A stretch of 64,000 nucleotides of DNA from Wurfbainia villosa (GCA_025175895.1 CM046000.1:34322720-34386719); one strand, 5' to 3'. Counted from the first letter of the stretch, positions 32,730 through 45,447 are shown. Made by a program: numbers and translations. The notes: generated from the sequence alone by a model not told the origin.

Positions 32730-34205
32730 TTGTGGATTGTTGATAGTGGTTGCTCAAAACATATGACCGGTGATGAGAGCAAATTTTCAACAATCAACCA
32801 CATTAGCAAGGGAACCGTGTCTTTTGGAAATAGTGGAAAACTTAAAATTCTAGGAAAAGGCACAATTGAGGTATCCCAAAATCTTGCTATTCATAAAGTA
32901 TTGTTAGTTAAAAATATGAAATTTAACTTGCTTAGTGTAAGTCAATTATGTGATGCCAACTTTGATGTTCAATTTGACTCTTTTAAATGTCTTATAAGAC
33001 ATAAGAAATTAAATGATTGCATGTTAGTTGGATATAGAAAATCCAATATTTATTATGTTGATTTATCATATGCCTCTAACATTTCCCCTAAGTGTCTTAT
33101 GGCAAAAGAAGAACAAAGTTTGTTATTGCATAGGAGGCTTGGGCACATCAACATGAAAAATATTGCCAATATAGTCAAGATGGAGCTAGTCAAGGGTTTG
33201 CTAAAAGTCAAGTATCTTAAGGACAAGATGTGTGATGCATGCCAAGAAGGGAAACAATCAAAGTCATCACACAAGGGTAAAAATTTAATTAGTACTTCCT
33301 TACCATTAGAGCTTATTCATTTATATTTATTTGATTGTCATAGTACTCCTTTGAATGGTAGCAAATATTTTTTAGTTATAGTAGATGATTTTTCTATATA
33401 TACTTGGGTGTATTTTATGAAACATAAGGACAATACCCTAGAAATAATCATAGGCTTTAGCAAAAGAGTAGAGAATGAAAGAAATCTCAAAATCAACCGG
33501 ATCAGTAGTGATCATGTTAGAGAATTTGAGAATTCTAATTTCTCCAAATTTTGCTTAGAGCAAGGGTACAAGCATGAGTTCTCTTGTCCTAGAATACCTC
33601 AACAAAATGGGGTGGTGGAAAGGAGAAATCGTGCCCTACAAGAAGCGGCTAGGACTATGCTTAATGCATATTCATTACCTAGCTACTTGTGGGCGGAAGC
33701 GGTTAATATCGCTTGCTATATCCAAAATAGAGTTCAAATCTATAGATTTTTAGGTAAAACTCCAATTGAATTATGGAATTGTACAATTCCAACAATTCAT
33801 TACTTTAGAGTCTTTGGATGCAAAGCTTATATCTTAAACACCAAAGACAATTTAGGGAAATTTGAGTCCAAAGCGGATGAGGGAATCCTAGTTGGATACT
33901 TATCCACTAGTAGAGGGTATAGAGTCTACAACAAAAGGACCCAAATAGTTGAAGAGTCTTCAAATGTTCAATTTGATGAGACCTCTACCACTTACCCTAG
34001 GAAATCCCCTATTGATAATGATATCAATGACAAAAATCAAGATATTGCCCAAAAATTGCAAAACTTGACCTTAGGGGGTAATAATCAAGGGGGAGGTTTA
34101 GATCAAGAGGGAGTAAGAGGAGATTCCGATGATGAGATGAGGATTGAGGATAATCGTGATCAAAATCAATTTGATACACCTTCTAGAACAATAAGAGTTC
34201 ATTAA
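32730..34205 (+). pseudogene. Protease and integrase of element F, probably inactive
   Basis: The frame opens in the protease at WIVDSGCSKHMTGDESKFST (catalytic DSG). It runs through the integrase zinc domain (HRRLGHINMKNI, MCDACQEGKQ) and the core (YFLVIVDDFSIYTWVYFM, QNGVVERRNRALQEAARTML) to the C-terminal VFGCKAYILNTKDNLGKF. The position of the first catalytic Asp reads LIHLYLFD, where relatives have HxDLF, so Asp appears to be Tyr. The second Asp (SSDHVREF) and the Glu (VVERRNR) are present. The frame ends at a TAA at 34203. It is separated from Gag by stops at 32679 and near 32713. The damage to the DDE triad argues against activity. Confidence 0.83.
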
Positions 34206-35743
34206 AGTCACCCTCTTGACCAAGTTGTAGGAGAATTATCTCAAGGTGTTAGAACTAGGTCCTTCCATAGAGCTTCCTCTAGTCAAATAGCTCTTATCTC
34301 CCAAATTGAGCCCAAATCAATCAATGATGCATTACTTGATCCGGATTAGATCTTAGCAATGCAAGATGAATTGTCTCAATTTGAAAGGAATCAAGTATGG
34401 GTGCTAGTTCCTAGACCCAATGATAGCACCATTATTACTACTAGATGGGTCTTTAGGAACACATTAGATGATCAAGGTAATATAACTAGGAATAAGACAA
34501 GGTTAGTTGGAAGGGGCTTCAATCAAGTTGAAGGACTTGATTATGATAAAACCTATGCCCCGGTTGCTAGGTTAGAATCCATTAGAATTCTATTAGGATA
34601 TGCCTCTTGCATAGGCTTTAAACTCCATCAAATAGATGTAAAATCGACATTCCTAAATGAGTTCATTAAGGAAGAAGTATATGTAGAGAAACCTCCCGGC
34701 TTAAAACAAGCTCCCCGGGCTTGGTATAAAAGATTGTCATCTTTCTTAGTTTCTAAGGGGTCTAGAAGAAGTCAATTAGATCAAACTCTCTTCATAAAGT
34801 CAAAATCAAAGGATATCTTTGTAGCCCAAGTATATGTAGATGATATCATTTTTGGGTCAACAAATGATGAACTCCTTCAAGATTTCATCAAAAATATGGA
34901 GAATGAGTTTGAAATGAGTCTAGTTGGAGAATTAAAATTCTTCTTAGGATTACAAGTCAAACAAACTAATGAAGGTACTTATGTATACCAAACAAATATG
35001 CCAAAGAAATGATAAAGAAATTTGGTTTGGAAAATGCTAAGGTAGTTTCAACTCCTATGGCAACTAATACAAAAATAGATAATGATCATGAAGGAATATC
35101 GATTGACCTTAAACTTTATAGGAGTATGATTGGTAGTTTATTATATCTAACCGCTAGTAGATTCGACATATTATTTGCGGTAGGTATGTGTGCTAGGTAC
35201 TAATCATGTGCCAAAGAGTCCCATTTAGTGGCTGTTAAGAGAATTTTAAGATATATCAAAGGCACATTAAATGTAGGACTTTGGTACCCTAGGGCAAAAT
35301 CTTTTGATTTGGTTGGGTACACCGATTCCGACTATGCCAGTTGCAAGTTGGATAGGAAGAGTTCTAGTGGTGGATGCCAATTTCTTGGATCCTTCCTAGT
35401 TAGTTAGAGTAGTAGAAAGCAATCTTGTGTTGCTTTGTCCACCACCGAAGCCGAATATGTGGCTATGGGTGGTTGTGTGGCTCAATTACTTTGGATGAGA
35501 CACACTCTAGAGGACTATGAGCTACACTACTCCAATGTCAAGATTTATTGTGATAATGTGAGTACCATAAATTTGACCAAAAATTTGGTACATCACTTCA
35601 TTAGAGATCATGTGGCTAAGGGGGACATTGAACTCAATTACATAGAATCCAAGTCCAACCTAGCCGACATATTCACCAAGGCTCTCCCCGAAGCGGAATA
35701 TTCATCACTTAGGAGAGAACTTGGAATGTGCTTAGTAGAATAG
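34206..35743 (+). pseudogene. Reverse transcriptase and RNase H of element F (broken)
   Basis: RT begins after a further stop near 34347 and reads ELSQFERNQVWVLVPRPNDS, KTRLVGRGFNQVEGLDYDKT, HQIDVKSTFLNEFIKEEVYV, then skips directly from EKPPG to LKQAPRAWYKRL, so roughly 20 codons are missing. YVDD is at 34833-34844. The frame ends at 35010. The RT tail and connection domain (MIKKFGLENAKVVSTPMATN) continue in another frame to a stop at 35201. RNase H (GYTDSDYASCKLDRKSSSGG, TTEAEYVAMGGC, YCDNVSTINLTKN, NLADIFTKALPE) has a stop near 35404 and ends with TAG at 35741. Confidence 0.86.
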
Positions 35744-36785
35744 AGGTCTAGGTTTGTATGATCCTATAGAAAATCTAGGACTATACCTCCAAGCATCTCA
35801 CAAAATACCTAAGAAATCATGATTTTTGTATTGAGCCACTTAGACAATATGTGTGATGTTAGGAAGATGCGTTTGGTTCATCATGCTTGTTATGATGCAT
35901 TACTATGAACCAAAATGTCATCTAGAGACATTAATCCTTCATTGGACCAATCATTGGGAAGACTTATGTACAATTGATGTGCATATAGTTCTAAGAACAT
36001 GATTGAAAATGTCAAACAAAATATATTTTAAACTAGGTTTATTATATTTTGAAAAACAGTTTTCACTTAACAAGCAAAAGTGGCACAAAGTATTGAAATT
36101 TCATTAAGGCTTTTGCTAGTTCTCAATATTGTACCATTTTTGAAATCTGGAAAACATATATTTTTTAAATTATTTTTTCTGGATAGAAAATGATTTCAGA
36201 AATGCGTCTACAAATTTTTTTGATTTTTTGATGTTTCTTAAATTTTTGGCACATTTCTAAAGTTGGGATGAAAAGGTTGAAATTGGCGTTTCAGGAGTGG
36301 CAGTTGACTGCTTCAGTAATCAGTCGACTGCCACTCTAATTTTTTTTGCAAATCAGCCTTCTTTCTTGGCTTAAGTGTAATCTTAAGTGTCCTAACCCTA
36401 TGGTATTATAATTCAAGTAATTAAAAGGGTATAGGACTAATTAATGCATTGTTTTAGGGGGAGCTTCATAGTGAAATCTTTTCATCCCCTAAATTTATAT
36501 TGTTGGTGCAAAGTTAGGACATAGCTTCATATCTCTTGTTTATGCTTTGCTACACATGTTATTCACACATCATGAACCATGTCTTGGATTAAGGGGGAGC
36601 CCCATATCTATCTTATACCTTAGTTCAAGACATAACCAATTCAATTCTTTCATGAACTTATCATTATGAATCCTTCTCTTTCAAAGGGGGAGAAAGAAAC
36701 TTTAAGTTAGAATTCATATTGGAAATATGATGCTTTCATTATGTGCATATATGTTAAGACCTAACTTAAATGATTGTCAAACATC
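35744..36785 (+). other. Non-coding 3' region of element F
   Basis: About 1 kb lies between the pol stop and the polypurine tract. No env-like or other reading frame is seen, although some SIRE relatives carry one here. It holds one CAGTCGACTG-type pair near 36300-36335 and several short GGGGGAG tracts (36456, 36591, 36686). Confidence 0.65.
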
Positions 36786-36799
36786 AAAAAGGGGGAGAT
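36786..36799 (+). other. Polypurine tract of element F
   Basis: AAAAAGGGGGAGAT directly precedes TGTTGGTGC. The identical tract in E and J links the gag-only elements to this type. Confidence 0.9.
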
Positions 36800-36904
36800 T
36801 GTTGGTGCAATAATGCCCCAAGCATTTATATGTTTTGATGTTTGGATAATCATCTATAGTTAGACAATATTTTGTGATCTAACCGTGAACGTGTTAAGTG
36901 ACAG

Positions 36905-37150
36905 GAAATCTAAGTATGAAGACTTGGTGAAGGAAAGTCCAAGTATGATCTTGGCAACAGAAGTCCAAGGAAAAGTCTTGGTGGTGTAAGTCCAAGCATG
37001 TAGTCATTGTGGGGTAAAGTCCAAGCGGACCTTGGCAAAGGAAGACCAAAGGCAAGATCTTGGTAGCGTAAGTCCAAGCATGTAGTCTTGGCAGCATAAA
37101 GTCCAAGCGGTCCTTTGGCAAAAGAGAAACCCAAGACATGAGAAAACCGA
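36905..37150 (+). repeat. AAGTCCAAG repeats in F 3' LTR
   Basis: At least six copies of AAGTCCAAG(C/T/G) alternate with (T)CTTGG(C/T) words; similar repeats stand in the solo LTR H (40180-40480). AAGTCCAAG and CTTGG are partly complementary, so a folded structure is possible. Confidence 0.6.
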
Positions 37151-37681
37151 GGGAAGCTCTTGGAAGCAAGCACAAGGATGAAGGAGTCGTGGACTCGGAG
37201 GGATCCTGAAGGCATAAGGCTGAAGGAAGAGCTAGAAGGTTAAGTCTAGGTCTAGGGGGTTAATTCAAGTATGATTTATTCATACTTGAAGTGTATCAGT
37301 CGACTGGTGATTTGTCCCAGTCGACTGCTCAATCACTCGACTGAAATTGACTGAGTTCTGTGGCCAACAGTCGACTGCTAGGGTTTGGCAGTCGATTGGT
37401 ACACCCATCAGTCGACTGCTATACCCCAGCAGTCAATTGTTATAAGTGGATGTCGGCACAAAAGGTTCTCCAGTCGAGTGATTGCTTGGAGCACTCGATT
37501 GGTTAACTCAATCAGTCGACTGATGATATGATCAGTCGACTGATCGGCTTTCCGTTGGGTAGTGACGATCGCGAATCTGGCTTATCAGAAGCCGTTGGAT
37601 TGCTTTGGCTACAGCAACAGTCGACTGATGGAGACCATCAGTCGACTGCTCGAGGCTCAATGGGAAAATCAGCCTCTTCTC

Positions 37682-37689
37682 TATAAAAA
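37682..37689 (+). promoter_or_regulatory. TATA box of F 3' LTR
   Basis: TATAAAAA is followed by GAGGTCATGG, matching the box in the 5' LTR. Confidence 0.5.
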
Positions 37690-38058
37690 GAGGTCATGGG
37701 GTGCTTGAGGAGGCTAGTGCTTATATTCAAACCATACTCTCAAGCTCCCACATTTTTCCTAAGCTTTCTAAGTGTTTTAAATCCTCCTCTTCTCTAATTC
37801 TCATCTTCATCAATTGTAAGAAGAGGAGTGTGTTTGTAAAGGAAGCTTTCTTAGTGGAGACTCATTTGGATTGATCCACCTTAAGGATCGCCGTGGAGTA
37901 GGAGCTTAATCTCCGAACCACGTTAAAACTCTTCTTGTTAGCGATTGTGTTTTAAGCTTCTTAATTTCATTTAGTATTTGTTTTGCTTCCGCTAACCTTT
38001 CTTGTAGAAATGAAAAGTGACTATTCACCCCCCTCTAGCCTTCCAAAGATCCCTAACA

Positions 38059-39474
38059 AAAAGTTTAGAAATGGACAAATGGCTTGAAGCCATAAAGTCG
38101 TAAATGGATTCCATATATGAAAATCAAGTTTAGAACTTGGTGGACCCACCTGAAGGCATTAAGCCTATAGGGTGCAAGTGGGTTTTCACGAAGAAAATCG
38201 ACATGGATAGTAATGTGATTACCTATAAGGCTAGATTAGTGGTGAAAGGCTATCATCAAAAGCAAAGTGTTGATTATGACGAGACCTATTCATCAGTAGC
38301 TATGTATAAATCCGAAATGGATGTGAAAATGGCTTTCGTTAATGGAAACCTACTCGAGGATGTGTATATGATACAACCCGAGGGTTTCACATCAATTGAT
38401 AAAACAAAGGTATGCAAGCTTAGATGGTCCATATATGGACTGAAGCAACCATCCAGGAGCTGGAATATCCGTTTTAATGAGACAATCAAAAGGTTTAATT
38501 TCTCACAAAATCCAAACGAACCTTGTGTGTAAAAGAAGGTTAGTGGGAGTGCAGCCGTGTTCCTAGTATTGTATGTCGATGACATATTACTTATAGGAAA
38601 TGATATATCTGTCTTACAGTCGGTTAAAATTTGGTTATCCAAAATATTCTCCATGAAAGACCTGGGAGAAGCGACCTACATCCTCAAGATTAAGATCTAT
38701 AGAGATAGATCGAAACAGTTGCGTGGTCTTTCGCAGTCTACTTATATAGACCGAGTGTTAAAGAGGTTTAGCATGTCGGAATCCAAGAAAGGTTTCCTAC
38801 CCATCAAGCATGGGGTACACCTTTTGAAGTCTATGTGTCTGCGAACAGAAGACGAGAGGATTTGCATGAGTAAGATCCCCTATGCATCCGCAATAGGATC
38901 TATCATGTATGCTATGTTATGTACGACGCTCGATGTATCATATGCTCTGAGTGTCACGAGTAGATACTAATCTGATCCAGGAATGGATCATTGGGCGGCT
39001 GTTAAGACAATCCTTAAGTATTTGAGAAGAACTAAGGATGTATTCCTAATATATGGAGAAGGCGATATGCTAATACGTGGGTATACGGATGCCAGCTTCC
39101 AGATAGACAAGGATGATTTCAGGTCTCAGTCTGGTTAAGTATTTACCTTGAATGGAGGCGCAATAAGTTGGGAAGGTTCCAAACAAGACACTATAGCTGA
39201 TTCTACCACTGAGGCAGAATACATTGCAGCTTCAGAAGCAGCAAAGTAAGCGGTTTGGATCAAGAAGTTCATCTCTGAACTTGATGTTGTCTCATCAATG
39301 ATCCAAACATGTGCTTCGCCGCTATCATTTGATCATAGAGATCATAAGTAGGAATGAAATACAAATCGAGAAGATTCCCACTAAAAGGAATTTAGCGGAT
39401 CCTTTAACTAAGACCTTACCTCAAAGAAAGTTTGAGGGTCATATTAGATTTATCGTATTGGATATCGTGGCGAT
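38059..39474 (+). pseudogene. Reverse transcriptase and RNase H remnant of element G
   Basis: Angela-type RT is recognisable: VDPPEGIKPIGCKWVFTKK, GYHQKQSVDYDETYS, then a deletion that drops the segment before EMDVKMAFVNG. There is a stop at 38530, YVDD at 38572-38583 and SMKDLGEATYILKIKIYRD, then another stop at 38968. RNase H is broken by stops near 39136 and 39247. Part of it (between SELDVV and the segment at 39311) is deleted, and it ends with NLADPLTKTLPQRKFEGHI. Its closest relatives in the window are A and K. Confidence 0.85.
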
Positions 39475-39497
39475 TGACATTAGGCCAAGTGAGAGTT

Positions 39498-40016
39498 TGT
39501 TATATATGAGAGGTGTCCTAAGGCAATCGCCTTATGATCATACCATTTATTTGATAAATGAAGATTCACTATTTAAGTATACATGTTTTCATGTATTTGA
39601 TTGGATCTTAAACTTATTTACTGAATGTCCGCAATACGATTCATAGCATGAGAGAATTTATGATTGGATCACAACTAGTGAGTATCTCTACATGTGTAAT
39701 TGTGATGTATTGGAATTGTCCCTAGTCGATGAATTGATGCATTCAGACGCCATCGATTCTGTTGAGACTAGCACGAGGTGTACTCTTTGGTTTATCCAAG
39801 TAGTTATTTCTCATTGGTTGGAGACATTGGGATGTCCAGAGTTGATTGTGGATGCTAGTTATGGTAACTAGTTCATTGGAGTAACCAGTTGTAAGACTTC
39901 ATATGGTTCTCTAAATATACAGATATGTCAATGAAGTCCTTACTGTAGCTTAAGTGTGATATCCCTTCGACTTGAGGTATTCAAGTCATCTTGGTCATGG
40001 AGAATTATGCTTTGAC
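39498..40016 (+). repeat. 3' LTR of element G, left piece
   Basis: It starts TGTTATATATGAGAGGTGTCC and follows the A LTR up to CATGGAGAATTATGCTTTGAC, where solo LTR H begins. The last five bases, TTGAC, recur on the far side of H. Confidence 0.9.
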
Positions 40017-41382
40017 TGTTGGTGCAATCATCCCAAGTCACGATTGACCAGACTCGAGTTTGACTCGAGTAGTGTTTTGATGTTTGACATTGATGTCTGA
40101 CAATGTGTTGGGGAGATTGTTGGTACAATCGACCCAGGTCATACTTGATGTTTGACGATGATTTGACCATTGTCATGGGAGAAGTCCAAGTCTTGTGTAC
40201 TTGACATGAAAAGTCCAAGCTTGAGTCTTGACATGGAAAGTCCAACATGGGTTGACAAGGAAAGTCCAAGCATGGGTCTTGGCAAAGGAAAGTCCAAGCA
40301 TGAGTCTTGGCATGGAAAGTCCAACATGGGTTGGCAAGGGAAAGTCCAAGCTTGAGTCTTATCAATTGAGAAGTCCAAGGGAAATATTGGCGGCTTAAAG
40401 TTCGAGGGTGAAGTCTTGGCAGCATAAGTCCAATGGTTGGCGGCGTAAAGTCCAAGCGGAGTCTTGGCAATGTAAGTCCAATGTGTCTTGGCGGTATAGA
40501 TCAACTTAGCATGACATAGCCGATGGAAGCACTTGAAGGCTAGCGTATGGATGAACAATTCATGGATGACTTGGAGGGATCCGATAGGTGTGAGGCTGAC
40601 GGAGGTGGCTAGAAGGCTTAGGTCTAGGCTAAGGGTGGTCTAGCAAGTATGGAGGTACCATACTTGGGTTAAAACTTCATGTTTGAGGTGTATCAGTTGA
40701 TTGGGACTATGATCAGTTGACTGATGGGAGTCAACTAGGGTTTGACTATGGGAATATGGCCTAGCAGTCGACTGCCAGCATTGGCAGTCCACTGATGGTC
40801 AAGAACTAGGGCATAGTGAGTTCTCCAGTCGAGTGATCAGCTCGAACACTCGACTGATTGAGACATCAGTCGATTGATGGTTATAATCAGTCGACATATG
40901 GTCTATCCATTTGACTTATCTGACGTGGTTCATACCGTTGTGAGACAATGACTATAGGGGAAATCAACTGATGGTCCTGATCAGTCGACTGCTAGGCAAA
41001 ATCCAGCCCAAGGAGCAGCTTTAAAGGGAGCTCGTAGAGAAGGATTTGGCACCGATTCTTGGACATGTTTGGGGTGATTTGTTGTTGCAAATCAGGGTCT
41101 CTAAGTGAAATTCAAGCAACTAAAGATCAAGCAATCAAAAAAGCATTTATAAAGTGTTTTTCCTTTACTTGTAGTGTATTTCATATTCATAATTGCTTGT
41201 ATCTCTTGTATTACTTAGTGTAATCTTTGTACGAGGTTTCTCCACCTCCAGATTGTTCTGAGAAGGAGTATTATTGTTATAGTCGTGTGTGTTGCATCGC
41301 TAGGGCTCTTATGAGCCCAATTCGTGGAGAAGGAACCATTCGGTTCCGAACCACGTTATATCGTGTTGTCTATTGTGCTTGT

Positions 41383-42571
41383 TGTTGGAATGTTGATGGC
41401 CGGCTAGAAGGGGGTGAATAGCCTTCTTTCGTCGTACGATGGAATTGCTTGTCTAGAAATATAATTAGTGCAACAGAAACAAAACTAAACAAGCAAATAA
41501 AACAACACAAAGATAAAAACAATGCTAACACCAATATGTAACGTGGTTCACGGCCTCATCGCTAATCCACGGTCCGATTCGACTCCGGTGAATCACTCTG
41601 AAACCAATCCACTATTGGTCTCTCCCTTTAGCCAAAGCAAGGTGAAGGTAAACCTTTACACCAATGAGATCACTCCTTCTTTTACAATAGATATGAAAGA
41701 AAACTAGGAGAAGGAGTTTCAGCTTTGTGGGGGCACTTAATAGGATGTTTAGAGCATGAACATTAACCATCTAAAATCCCCCACCCTCTCTTTTTATAGA
41801 GAGGAAGCAAATCTTCCCGTTGGACACTATCGATCGGTGATGTCGACTCAGCTTCTTCGACGGTCGATTCGTGAGATCCGACCGCTTTTTCCAGCGATCG
41901 GATCATCACGATTGATGGTATCATCGATGGCGATGTCGACTTCGATCAGTGACGACTCATACTGCCGTGCGGTGTGATCAGTCGACTCATGTCGACTTGA
42001 TTCATCAGCCACACACCAGTCGATTTGTGATCAACTTAGAGCAGTCACTGCCATGACATGGCAGTCGACTGATGCCAGGTAAATCTCAAACTTAACTTCC
42101 GTTTGAGTGTCCGACGGTCGGTTAAACCTCAACCGTTGCGGTCGAGCCTCCGACACTTAGCCATTAGGCCAAGTTCACCTAATGAGCTACTTACATTTCA
42201 CTCATTCTCTCATCTCACTTGAAGTCCATCGTTGAAGCTCTATTCGTTCACAGCCACGTCCCTCAGCAGTATCAAGCGCATGACTCTGCAATGCTCCTTC
42301 GCGTCTCTTACCCTTGAAGTCTACTTCCTTGGCTTCGCTTCAAGTCATCTCGTCCGGCGGTCCCTCGGATGCATCAAGCGCATGCATGACTCTGCAATGC
42401 TCCTTTGCCGACTCAATCACGAGATTGTGAGTTGGTGAAACTCGCCAATGCTCCATGTGTGAATTACTAAGTCCTGTAATACTCCAATGCACATATCAAA
42501 TCCAATCATCCTAACTTAAACCCTTTGCCACACACATCAAAACCATATCACATGGGTTGATTGCCCTAACA
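41383..42571 (-). repeat. 3' LTR of element I
   Basis: It starts TGTTGGAATGTTGATGG and ends GCCCTAACA on the plus strand. It is nearly identical to the other LTR up to about 41828, differs strongly in the patch 41829-42060, where palindromes appear as CGATCG-type words, and then matches again. Confidence 0.9.
41791..41798 (-). promoter_or_regulatory. TATA box, I 3' LTR
   Basis: The minus strand reads TCTCTATAAAAAGAGAG. The same box is in the other LTR at 45871. Confidence 0.55.
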
Positions 42572-42586
42572 ATCTCTCCCTTTTTG
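42572..42586 (-). other. Polypurine tract of element I
   Basis: The minus strand reads CAAAAAGGGAGAGAT directly before TGTTAGGGC, a slightly impure form of the tract in E, F and J. Confidence 0.8.
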
Positions 42587-43728
42587 ATGTGTGACAATTC
42601 ATTTAAGTTAGGTAAACAAATAACAATAACATAAGCAAGGAAAGCATATAAGTAAAAACATGAGTATAACAACTCCCCCTTAAGACATGCTAAATTTTCC
42701 CTTTTAGCATTATTAACTTAAACCTTATCAATTCTCCCCCTTTGACACCATCAAAAATATTTTCCAAATGTTATACACGCATGGCATCAACTCTAAGGAG
42801 GAAAAATACCCAAAAACCAAACAAAACCTGATAAAATCAGGTTACTGTGCTCTTGCACAGTACATCAGTCGACTGGTTCAGACTACTAGTCGACTGACAC
42901 ACAAGTTTCAATTTTTCTAATTTTCTGGATGAAATTCAGAAATGCATTAGAAATTCCAGAAAATTCGAAAATTCATGAAATTTTGAAAACACATTTATTT
43001 TAAAGTCCTTTATCAGTGAAAAATGAGTTTTCATGAAAATTACTTATATTTTCAATGATTTTCCAAAAATCCAAAAGTTTCAAAAACAATTAGTATTTGA
43101 TCATGTTTGTATCAATTTTAACACATAGTTTTGTATTAGATTGTTTCAAAAACATGAAAACACAGATTTTAAAGTAAGAAATAGTTTTGAAAACATATGA
43201 AATATCTAACCATGATCTTTGGGCAATATGTCTATGAATTAAACATAAGCCTTCCCCATGATTGGTCTATTATTGCTATTTTGATACTTTAAATGACCAT
43301 CTAAATACCATGGGCATTAGTGGACCATTAGTATCATCCTACCATCTCACCCATGCTATGTTCTCAATCAAAGTTAGCCTTATGGTGAGTGTGAGATGTT
43401 CCTAAAGGTATTTATGTACTTAACCTTCAAATTCATGCAATTCTACCCATGGTTAAGTATCACTCTAACATACCACATGATCATAAAAATATATATGCAT
43501 TGATTTTACATTATGATCATGAAACACATGTGTCAATCAATTTGTAATCATGCATTAGGTATAAAATCATGAGAATAAGTCAAGTATCACCTAAAGCATG
43601 ATTTAAACTATTTATGGGTGCATTATCATCACCCAATACTATTTCAAAAATTTAGTCCCGATCATCCTAAATCAACCAAATAATATGATATAAGTGAAAT
43701 CCTTTTGATTGACTAACCTAGGGTTTTC
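42587..43728 (-). other. Non-coding interior of element I
   Basis: About 1.1 kb between the gag end and the polypurine tract shows no pol remnant. It is closely related to the same region in J (for example CCATGATCTTTGGGCAATATG at 43210 and 60079), and unlike the F pol. Confidence 0.65.
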
Positions 43729-45399
43729 CTAACCCTTAAGGATGGATTTAGGAACCCAATACAAGTTCTTTCCTATAGGGTTCACTAAAAATTCCTTGGG
43801 GATCCATTTTCTAGCTATTGTCTTGTTCTTGGCTTGACCTCTAGCAATCAAACATTTATAGGCCTTTTCAATTGAAGCTTTCTCTTCGGCTTCCTATAAT
43901 CATATTAAGGGTGTTGGAGCCAATTGTGAATTTTTCTAGAGCCTTGGTTAAATGGTATACCTTTTCCCTTAAGACCCTATTTTCTTCAATGCATGCATCA
44001 TTAACATCAAAAGGCATATAGTTATCATGTGAGTATGCATCATCATCATTAACATTTAAACATGCTTGTTCGAATTTATTTTCTAAGACCTTAATTTGAT
44101 CTAGCATGCTCTTATTTTTTTTTTTGGCCCTAAATAAGTCCCTAGTTAAGCTAGAAATCATGGAAACTATTTTCTTAGGAGTTAGATTCGTTACCATAGT
44201 TTCCATGTCTTCTTCTTCGGATGAAGAGGATGATGATGAGCCTCCCCCTTCACTAGAGCTCTCCTCACTTGTACTTGATTTTTCTTGCTCGGAGGAGGAA
44301 GAGTCTAGATCATCAAACACCATCAATGCAAGGTTTGTGACAAAAGCGTTTTCTTCCTCCGATGATGATGATGAGGAAGGATCATCCCATGTCCTTGCTT
44401 TGAGTGCCTTGGCCTTCCCCTTTTCCTTGGCCTTCTTTTCTTCTTCCTTTTTCTTGCTCCCCTTTTTATTTTCTTCTTTTCTCCTCCTTTCTTCTTTGCT
44501 CTTGTTCAAGAGAGGACAATCATCTCTTATATGTTCCTCTTGTTGACAATTATAACATATTATCTTCCTCTTGTGCCTTCTCCTATCATAAGATTTGTTA
44601 AACTTTAAATTTCTTAAGGAACGCCTTACCTTCCTTACCATATAAGCATATTCATTGCTATTCATGGAAGATGATGAGGATGCTTCATCGGATGAGGAGG
44701 GAGTCTCTATCGTCTTCTTCTTCCCCTTGTTGGCTACTAAGGCTACTCCTCTTGAAGGCTTGATACTTGATTCTTCACTTATTCCTTCAAGCCTTGTTTC
44801 ATGGAGCTCCATGGTTGAGAAGAACTCCTCCAAGGTGCTAACTTCTAAATTTTTGGAGATGTAGAAGGAGTCCACCATTGAGCTCCACTTCGAGGATCGA
44901 GGAAAGGCATCTATAGCCTTCATTATCATGTCCCAGTTTGATAGCTTTTCTCCTACACTCGTTAGTTCAATTAAAATTTCTTTAAAATGAGAGTGTAGTG
45001 AGGTTACCTTTTCTCCCTTTTCGAGTTTGATGTTGCTTAATTGGGAGCGAAGGAGATCTCTTCTTACAAGCTTGGCCTCGGAAGTGCCTTCATTGAGTTC
45101 CACCAACCTCTCCCACATTTCTTTGGCACTTGCACACTCCCCTATCCGATTCACTTCTTGTTGGTGGAGTACGTTGTAGAGATGGTGCTTTGCATTTGAG
45201 TTCGCCAAGTACTCCTCCCTTTGCCTTTTAGTCCATCTAGCCTTCTCGATTGGCTTCCCTTCTTCATCCCTAGGTATCTCGAAACCATTTTCCATTATTA
45301 ATAAAATTTCAAAATCGGTTTCAAAGAATACCTCCATACTTCCTTCCACCACGCAAATTCTCCCTCGAACTTCGGTGGGTGAATGTTAGAGCCGGTCAT
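43729..45399 (-). pseudogene. Gag of element I, two frameshifts
   Basis: The ATG at 45399 starts MTGSNIHPPKFEGEFAWWK. A small deletion near 45345 shifts the frame, after which 490 codons are open (MEVFFETDFEILLIMENGFE and onward). The UBN2 core (ASAKEMWERLVELNEGTSEA), an intact zinc knuckle CYNCQQEEHIRDDC, Lys/Glu and Ser/Glu tracts and a coiled coil are present. A second shift near 43885 moves the frame again to KAYKCLIARGQ and YWVPKSILKG, followed by a stop at 43729. As in E and J, the protein ends at the WVPK border with no protease. It is the sister of the J Gag. Confidence 0.87.
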
Positions 45400-45447
45400 C
45401 CTTGATGTAGTGCTTGTTGCGACGGTTAGTCCTCGACAAGCTTCCTT

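Larger units (their letters stand above)
30400..38058 (+). mobile_element. SIRE/Maximus-like Ty1/copia retrotransposon F, 5' end truncated
   Basis: The element holds an LTR remnant, primer site, long Gag with coiled coil, protease, integrase, RT and RNase H (in pieces), a 1-kb 3' region, a polypurine tract and a full 3' LTR. The long Ser/Lys-rich Gag and the pol wording (VDSGCSKHMTGD, GLDYDKTYAPVARLESIRIL) fit the SIRE/Maximus branch. The first ~620 bases of the 5' LTR are gone, together with the left part of its host element G, so one deletion probably removed both. Its right side lies inside the RT of G. Several stops make it inactive. Confidence 0.88.
36800..38058 (+). repeat. 3' LTR of element F (complete, 1259 bp)
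   Basis: It starts TGTTGGTGCAATAATGCC and ends GATCCCTAACA. It contains repeats of AAGTCCAAGC(A/G)...CTTGG around 36905-37110, CAGTCGACTG palindromes (37300-37650) and a TATA box. The bases that follow, AAAAG, are the expected target duplication in the RT of element G; the matching left copy is lost. Confidence 0.92.

Noticed and set aside
35744..36785. Env-like gene downstream of pol in F
   Set aside because: The 1-kb region has no reading frame of useful length, membrane segment or signal peptide.
44106..44546. Plus-strand frames opposite the Gag of I, and likewise 61113-61571 and 28262-28684
   Set aside because: They are antisense shadows of Ser/Glu/Lys-rich Gag, giving Phe/Leu/Ser-rich translations without motifs.
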